Origin: Adineta steineri
Taxonomy: Eukaryota; Rotifera; Eurotatoria; Adinetida; Adinetidae
Length of the DNA stretch: 64,000 bases
Direction: 5' to 3'
Assembly: GCA_905250115.1 (NCBI GenBank)
Contig: CAJNOI010000039.1
Location: forward strand, 186,001-250,000
Every line of letters starts with the position of its first letter. Within the stretch, counting starts at the first letter, position 1. Shown one piece after another: positions 58,181 through 64,000 of the stretch. A model generated the notes under the pieces. That model had not been told where the DNA came from and searched no databases. It was given only the letters and a program-made list of their open reading frames with translations. The translations under genes and the position numbers were made by a program.

Positions 58181-58199
58181 TGTGTGTGTGTGTGTGTGC
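58181..58199 (+). repeat. (TG)n microsatellite
   Basis: Nine to ten TG units; a second CG/TG-alternating tract (CGCGCGTGTGTGTGCG) lies at about 58119-58134. Both are potential Z-DNA-forming sequences. Confidence 0.9.
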
Positions 58200-58887
58200 A
58201 ACTGTGCAACATATCTATCTTTCTATCTGACATGTGTAGGCCTGTATGGACATTTGGATAGTACTGGTTTATGTTTAAGTGAAAAAGAAAAAAAAAGAGC
58301 TAACTTACCCAATATCGTTACAAGTGGACTATTCGTGATGTTTGATCATAGTATCATACATTGAAGGAATAGATATATGTAAACAGGATGATTTATCTGC
58401 TGTTGCCTTTTTTTCCTGTGTGTCTGTCTATTTCTCTCTCCTTCTCTCTCTCTCTTTCTCTCTTTCCTTTTGCTATTTGATTGGGACAGATGATGAAAGT
58501 CTTCATCGTTCTCTTTCTCTCTTGTTTCTATCATAACCAGAGGGAGATTTCATGCTCGATTGAAGACCAATTTCCTTTTTCTTTCTCTTTTTTTGTGTGT
58601 CTTTATTCCATCAGGTGTTGCCGGTCTCTTGCTCTTTGTTTATATTAGAATCATCGTGCAAGCATTAACATGTAAATTGCCCATGGCATACTGCACCTGC
58701 AATAGCTTCTCGACATCATTCAACAACAAATGAAAGAAAAAGATAGATAGCTAGAATAGATAAGAATGACATGCAAACATACACGTGTATTTTCAAAATA
58801 GAAAGAAGATACTAACATTGATAAAAAAAAATACAAACCACAATAATGAAATATCAACTTTCAGATATATAAAAAAGAATTTTAAAA

Positions 58888-59595
58888 ATGAGTCACCTAG
58901 CAGATAATTTAAAAGTGATTCTTCAACGTATCAATGAATTATCACAAATAAATCAAACATCAGTTCGTTTAATAGCTATATCGAAAACAAAACCAGTTGA
59001 AGATATTATTGAACTTTATCATGCTGGTCAACGTGATTTCGGAGAAAATTATGTAGATGAATTAGAAAAAAAATCTAATGATAATTTAATTTTAACACAA
59101 TGTCCCGACATATGTTGGCATTTTGTTGGTCATTTACAAAGTAATAAAGTTAATCGTATGTTAACACGTGTACCCAATCTTGTTTGTATACAAACAATTG
59201 ATTCAATTGATTTAGCTGATCGTTTAAATAATAATCTTAAACAACAATCAAAAACATTGAATATTCTTCTACAAATCAATACAAGTAATGAACAACAAAA
59301 ATCTGGTATTGATCAAAAAGATTTTTTATCGTTATATGAACATATTAAATTAAATTGTACACAATTAATATGTCAAGGTTTAATGACAATTGGTTCATTA
59401 GATAATGTGAATGGAGAAGATGATTCTGATTTTCAAGTTTTAATTAGATGTCGAAAAGAATTGTGTGAAAAATATAATCTTTCAATCAATGATATTGAAC
59501 TTTCTATGGGAATGTCTAATGATTATGAACGTGCAATACAAGTTGGAAGTACTATTGTTCGTGTTGGAAGTTTAATATTTGGTGCACGTCATTAA
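58888..59595 (+). CDS. PLPBP: Pyridoxal phosphate homeostasis protein (YggS/PROSC family)
   Basis: A 235-residue single-exon gene. It is a fold-type III PLP-binding protein that buffers free pyridoxal phosphate. The PLP lysine lies in LIAISKTKPVEDI (residues about 28-40). The other family signatures are FGENYVDEL, WHFVGHLQSNKVNRML, IQTIDSIDLADRLN, LLQINTSNEQQKSGID, GLMTIGS, LSMGMSNDYERAIQVGSTIV and RVGSLIFGARH at the end. All are intact and the length is typical. EXOC8 begins only 67 bases downstream on the same strand, behind a polyadenylation signal and splice acceptor. Confidence 0.95.
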   Translation: MSHLADNLKVILQRINELSQINQTSVRLIAISKTKPVEDIIELYHAGQRDFGENYVDELEKKSNDNLILTQCPDICWHFVGHLQSNKVNRMLTRVPNLVCIQTIDSIDLADRLNNNLKQQSKTLNILLQINTSNEQQKSGIDQKDFLSLYEHIKLNCTQLICQGLMTIGSLDNVNGEDDSDFQVLIRCRKELCEKYNLSINDIELSMGMSNDYERAIQVGSTIVRVGSLIFGARH

Positions 59596-59662
59596 TTGAT
59601 TTTTTATTATTATTTATTTAGATAAAAATAAATAAAATATTTATTTTTTTTTCAGATTATCA
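59596..59662 (+). promoter_or_regulatory. Operon-like spacer between PLPBP and EXOC8
   Basis: These 67 bases hold overlapping AATAAA signals at 59627-59636, then TTTTTTTTTCAG ending at 59655, then the EXOC8 ATG at 59663. A poly(A) signal followed about 20 bases later by a strong 3' splice site with no upstream donor in the spacer is the layout of spliced-leader operons. Bdelloid rotifers are known to trans-splice a leader. There is hardly room for an independent EXOC8 promoter. Confidence 0.65.
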
Positions 59663-62346
59663 ATGGAATTTAGTGATGCTGACCCCGCATTTCGAGCTCG
59701 ATTTTTGGAAGCAAAATTCGAACCGGAATCATTTGTACAATCGATTGGTAAATTTTTCATTAAATTTTTCTTTTTCTTATTTTAATTATTTATTTAAGCA
59801 TCAAAATCGATTGGTAGTACAGATTTAATGAATATGAAACGACGTATGCATCTAATATCTAGCGAAGCTAAAACGGAATTAAAACAAAATGTTTATCGTA
59901 ACCATACAAAATTTATTGAAACAGCTAAAGAAGTTTCATCACTTGAATCAGAAGTTTATCAATTACATTCATTATTAGCTGATGAAAAACAATTATTGAA
60001 CACTGTGAAAGAATTATTGAATGTTGAGAAGAAGGTAAAAAAAAGATTTTCGGAGTTTAGATAGAAAAATTATTGAAAATATTTTAGAATGATTCATCTG
60101 AAACATCAGAAAATGATTCATGGGAAACACTTTTACATCATTGTCAAAGTTTGGGTCTTGTTTCATCAAATCCTGATCGTCGTTTAATTCATAGTGGTAA
60201 ACTACTTGAAGTTAAATTAGAAAATCTTCCAGCCAATCATCAACAACATAAAGGAGATTCAAATACGAAATTACCTACATCTTATGTTACACATCAATGT
60301 TATGGTCTTTTATTTAGTGATTATTTTATAATTGCTAAATCAGCAAATATTCGTACAGCAACAGCATATGATGTTGATCAAGTTTTAAAATTACATCAAA
60401 CATCAAGTGGAGTCAATAGCAATCGTCCTTCGGATAAACAAATTCCATCATCAGCTATACAAACAATAAATCTTAAAGATGGTGAATTACGTAATTCATT
60501 TTTAATACAACATAATCTTGAAACACATACAATGATGTGTGAAAATGCTCAAAGTAAAAAACATTGGATGGAAATGTTTGAAAGTGCACTTTATCCTCGA
60601 CAACGACGTGGATCATTATTATATACAGATACAGGACGTTTATCATTATCACCAACATCAACAGCATCATCATCGATTAGTGATCGATCATCGGTTCAAC
60701 AACAACAAATACAATTATTTGAAGAAGATTTTTATTCAGAAGATTGGGTGACAAATACACAAGAAAATCTTGTGATTTTATTAGCTGAAAGAAATTTTGA
60801 CGAAGCATTAGCATTAATTCTTCGTTCAAGAAAACATGTTCGTCAATTCGTTTCAGAACATTCTCAACAAACAATGCATTTCGTTGATGAATATGTTAAA
60901 AGTGTACAAATAAAAGAACAAGAATTATGCAAATTAATTGAAAAAGAAATTCAAAATATTTGTGAACGTGGTTGTTCAACTAATTTATTAAAACATTATT
61001 ATCATCATATACAAACATTGAAACAACTTGGTTATGTTCCAAAAGCTTGGTAAATCATAAAACTAAAAATAAATAGAAGATCTAATTTGAATTCTGATAC
61101 TTTTTATACATATATAGTATACATTTAGGGATGTACTAAGGCCGAGCGGCTCGGGGTTCGAGCTCGGAGTTCGGGCTCGGAGTTCGGGCTCGGTCAGTGC
61201 TCAAGTGTTAGGATGTGGGTGGGTGCGGATTAGAGTGTGGGTGAAAATACGAGTGGGAGTGAAAAGGTTAGAACCCGCAATCACCACACTCTCACTCATA
61301 CCCACACCTAGACATGACCCAAACCCAAACTCAAACTCCCAAACGGTTTGAATTTGAGTTTGGGTTTGGGTCATGTCTACCCACACCCAAGATTTTTTGA
61401 ATTTAATAATAGAATGATTTTACTGTGTTGAATTATTTTTAGTGATTTATTTATTACCATTCAATTATCTTTAATGAAAAGTACACTTAAACAAACCAAA
61501 TTAGAAGAATTAAATGTTGTTTTTGTTGAAAATTTTGCTAATACATTTTTTACCCGTCTTGTTGATAGTTACTATGAATTTGTTCAAATTTTTAAAGATC
61601 AAAAATCAACATTTACAAAATTTATTGTATGGATGTCAAGTGAAATAGAAAAATTAATAACAATTTTACATAATCAACAATATATAAGTACAAAAAATTT
61701 TAATTTTACAATGAAAAATATTGATATATTATTAACAAAAGCAAATGAATTTTCATCAAAATTAATCGATGTTAAATTTATGTTTGAAGAACAATTAGAA
61801 CAATTATTAATACAAATAATAACTACACAAAAAGATGTTATTATTGATACATTACGACAAAGACATCGTGATGAAAAATGGACATCAATTACATTATCAA
61901 CACAAGATCGTCTTGAACAATTATATTTTGAATTTCATGAATTAGGTCTTGATAGTCAAAAATTTTTTCAACCATTTATAACAATTAATAATGATACGAT
62001 ACAAATAAATTTAGCTCCAAGTACATTACAATTTGCTAAAGCTTATTTAACATTTTCACGTGATTTATTTAAAATTCATTATTCATTAATTAATCAAACA
62101 ATTGTTGAAGCACTTGTAGAATTAATTAAATTACATTTAAAATATTATGAACGTGCATTACAAAAATTACAGAACACGAATGAAAAACAATCGAAAATTT
62201 TTATTATGAAAAATGTTGAATTTTCTTTAAATCATCTTTTTCATTATGTAGATACACTTTATAGACCAAAAATAGGACATTCTGTCAAATATTTTACAAA
62301 AGTTTATGAAAAAATGTCGAAATTGAAAGAAATGGCTGCTCTATAG
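59663..62346 (+). CDS. EXOC8: Exocyst complex component 8 (Exo84)
   Basis: Four exons encode about 725 residues, the same length as human EXOC8. Exon 1 starts MEFSDADPAFRARFLEAKFE. Exon 2 carries the conserved Vps51/Exo84 N-terminal motif (LKQNVYRNHTKFIETAKEVS then SLESEVYQLHSLLADEK). Exon 3 (ending 61049) holds the PH domain, which binds lipids and Ral GTPase in other animals (LIHSGKLLEVKLEN, CYGLLFSDYFIIAK, FLIQHNLETHTMMCENAQSK then KHWMEMFE), a Ser/Gln-rich linker, and the start of the helical rods (WVTNTQENLVILLAERNFDE). Exon 4 (from 61443) encodes the C-terminal rods (NTFFTRLVDSYYEFVQIF to the stop). The protein helps tether secretory vesicles at the plasma membrane. Intron 3 (393 bases) contains a GC-skewed repeat with a perfect hairpin. 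Confidence 0.92.
61127..61391. repeat. GC-skewed repeat insertion in EXOC8 intron 3
   Basis: In an otherwise AT-rich intron, this stretch starts TAGGGATGTACTAAGGCCGA, passes through a 12-base motif repeated two to three times (GGCTCGGAGTTC at about 61149-61193), then G-rich GTGGGTGGGTGC-type sequence, then its loose inverted complement (CACTCTCACTCATACCCACAC), and ends in a perfect hairpin. The TAGGGATGT-GAGC start recalls some hAT-derived MITEs, but no matching far end or target-site duplication was found. Confidence 0.6.
61310..61378. repeat. Perfect 26-bp inverted repeat, 17-nt loop
   Basis: Left arm 61310-61335 (AGACATGACCCAAACCCAAA then CTCAAA) and right arm 61353-61378 are exact reverse complements. 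The arms carry ACCCAAACCCAAAC, a telomere-like C-rich pattern. Such perfection suggests recent origin or active homogenisation. Confidence 0.9.
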
Positions 62347-63274
62347 AAATGATATTTATCTTCCGCGTTTTTTTTATTGTATTTGTTTAAATAAAGCAAT
62401 AAATATTCATTCATTCCATGTTTAACAATTCTAAAAGGAATTTCTATACAATAGTCTTATTAATATCAATCTGATTTTTGAATAAAAGGCACTTCAATTC
62501 ATACAAATATATATACATGCAACATCAATTTAAAAACCCGAAGACTCACAGATCCACATCCTCAAAAAAACAGATACTATTTACTATGTATGTGTTTGAA
62601 GACCTTCAATTCTAGAGAACTCATCATATGATAACGTAGACGCTGAGACTTGCCGGTGTAAAGTTGACAGTTTGGCGTGAGACAGAAAATAGTATTTTGG
62701 TTGCAACGAGGAACAGGATTATGGTCAAGATATTGGATTGATGAACATGATGACTACAAATAAGTGAAAACTTTTATGCTATTACGATTAACGAAAGGAC
62801 TCGTTTTTTGAATATCCGAAAAACCCTCAGGTTTCAGAAAAAAGGACCCTATTTTTGCGTCGAAATTCAGTTTGAAGTAAAAAAAGATCATAGATTCATT
62901 AGACCATATGCTGGTGACAAATCGATATATATACATCATACTTTTTTAATTTTTTATTCATTACACGAGGGCTATTTCAATACCAACACTTCAATTTCGT
63001 ATAAGTTACATTTTTTCTAGGTCGTTTTATACCACGACCGTTATTTAACGTAATATTTTCTTCCTTTTTTAATACAGGAAATACTAATAAAGAATTAGAA
63101 ACGTAAATATATCTGACAGAGTCATTTATAAACATACATATGTATGCGTATTATCTTATTAGTAGTCGTTGTTCTTTGCATTTTTATTATATAGAGAGTT
63201 GTTCTCTGTACGCGCGCGTGAGGCACTAGAAAACGGAATTAATTCAAACACAACTGAGCAAAATATTATTTTAT
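62347..63274. other. Intergenic region between EXOC8 and the TPR gene
   Basis: EXOC8 3' UTR (AATAAA at about 62393) and AT-rich sequence. No gene is supported. Both neighbours end here, so the region is convergent. Confidence 0.55.
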
Positions 63275-64000
63275 TTATCGAATATTTTTTATATTTTTTT
63301 GTACCATTTCAATATTCTGTTTCACGCATTTTATATGGGGATGATCTGACGGAAGAGTATTTTGCCAAATTTCAAATGCTTTTTCCAAATACCAAATAGC
63401 CATTTCATAATCACCTTGACCGCAATGAACACCACCGATGTTGTTGTATGAAGTAGCCAATGAAGGATGATTTGAAGGAAGAGTCTTTTGAAATATTTCA
63501 AGTGCTTTTTCGTGAGATGAAAGTGCTTTCGAGTACTCTTCCATGCTGTAGTATACACTACCGATGTTGCTGTATGCACTAGCCAAATGGGGATGATTTG
63601 AAGGAAGACTTTTTTGCCAAATATCAAGTACTTTTTCGTAAAATGAAAGTGCTTTCGAGCACTCACCCATCTTGTTATACGTCGAACCAATGTTGTTGTA
63701 TAAAGTACCCAACTCAGGATGATTTAAAGGAAGAGCTTTTTGTTGAATTTCAAGTGCTTTTTCGTAAAACGAAAGTGCTTTCAAGTACTTTTCTAGACTG
63801 TCATATACTAAACCGATGGCGCCGTATGAGATAGCCAAATGAGGATGATTTGAAGGAAGAGTTTTTTGCCAAATATCAAGTGCTTTTTCGTAAAATGAAA
63901 GTGCTTTGGAATACTGTCCCATGTTGTCATACACCAAACCAATGTTGTTGTATGTAGTAGCCAAATCAGGATGATTTGAAGGAAGAGCTTTTTGTCGAAT
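63275..64000 (-). CDS. Tetratricopeptide-repeat protein (kinesin-light-chain-like), 5' end outside window
   Basis: The minus-strand frame is open from the right edge to the stop at 63275, so only the C-terminal 241 residues are seen. It is built of 42-residue TPRs with the kinesin-light-chain/nephrocystin-3-like pattern NNIGxVYxxMGxYxKALSFY followed by EKALxIxQKxLPxNHPxLA. About five and a half units are present; the last is the most divergent (GDYEMAIWYLEKAFEIWQN). Units are very similar in DNA as well (126-base period), which indicates recent expansion or conversion. Such repeats mediate protein binding, and bdelloid genomes carry many of them, often joined to a catalytic domain at the N-terminus, here out of view. 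The protein ends KNIKNIR. Confidence 0.85.
   Translation of the reverse strand: MRQKALPSNHPDLATTYNNIGLVYDNMGQYSKALSFYEKALDIWQKTLPSNHPHLAISYGAIGLVYDSLEKYLKALSFYEKALEIQQKALPLNHPELGTLYNNIGSTYNKMGECSKALSFYEKVLDIWQKSLPSNHPHLASAYSNIGSVYYSMEEYSKALSSHEKALEIFQKTLPSNHPSLATSYNNIGGVHCGQGDYEMAIWYLEKAFEIWQNTLPSDHPHIKCVKQNIEMVQKNIKNIR

Larger units (their letters stand above)
56414..58887. other. 2.5 kb intergenic region with simple repeats
   Basis: Contains the promoter of the Id-like gene and of PLPBP, plus a (TA)n tract at 57723-57749, (TG)n at 58181-58199 and CT-rich tracts at 58435-58470. No other gene is supported. A CTTTCAG at 58858-58864, 23 bases before the PLPBP ATG, is a likely 3' splice site. 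Confidence 0.6.

Noticed and set aside
1-64000. tRNA or rRNA genes
   Set aside because: I found no convincing TTCGAAT-type B box with a foldable partner, and no rRNA-like sequence. A covariance-model scan would be decisive but was not possible.

Overview
The window is compact, AT-rich metazoan nuclear DNA. Introns are many and mostly 50-90 bp, intergenic spacers are short, and 3' splice sites often sit within a few bases of a start codon. These traits, together with a kinesin-light-chain-like TPR array, a luciferase-domain (DUF5519-like) gene next to a secreted N-formylglutamate amidohydrolase, and likely spliced-leader acceptors, suggest a rotifer, most likely a bdelloid. That assignment is inference; no rRNA or mitochondrial marker is present.

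Layout. Bases 1-3581 hold a recently duplicated convergent pair: two near-identical luciferase-domain genes, one intact N-formylglutamate amidohydrolase and one gutted copy of it. Bases 3865-25816 are one very large gene, an axonemal inner-arm dynein heavy chain orthologous to DNAH1. A 2.1 kb intron of it contains a complete FMRFamide-receptor-like GPCR on the opposite strand, and another intron contains a hAT-type MITE. Bases 27427-31144 hold an EF-hand protein with a 24-bp coding minisatellite and a degenerate synaptotagmin. Bases 31145-39235 are mostly non-coding, with microsatellites, a Tc1/mariner-type MITE and one small neuropeptide precursor (35149-35510). Then come fibulin-1 (39236-42397), a GT31 glycosyltransferase (44006-45431), TRAP1 (45572-49557), MKS1 (49792-53696), HIBCH (53885-55951), an Id-like HLH repressor (56048-56413), PLPBP (58888-59595), EXOC8 (59663-62346) and the 3' part of a TPR gene running off the right edge.

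Most notable is a cluster of three tandem versions of one exon in the dynein gene (10750-11350). Each codes for the AAA1 Walker B segment and adjoining helix. All are exactly 106 nt of coding sequence, with identical entry and exit phase, so using zero, two or three copies breaks the frame (four would not exist). The copies keep [12 protein letters not shown] but differ on both sides. This predicts a mutually exclusive splicing switch in the main ATPase site of an inner-arm dynein. Also notable are a three-copy FYDFGS neuropeptide precursor, a probable PLPBP-EXOC8 operon and a perfect 26-bp hairpin in a GC-skewed EXOC8 intron.

Functional themes: cilia (DNAH1, MKS1), peptide signalling (GPCR, neuropeptide), membrane traffic (synaptotagmin-like, EXOC8), mitochondrial and cofactor metabolism (TRAP1, HIBCH, PLPBP) and matrix (fibulin). 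Apart from the candidate PLPBP-EXOC8 and MKS1-TRAP1 pairs, nothing shows that neighbours act together.
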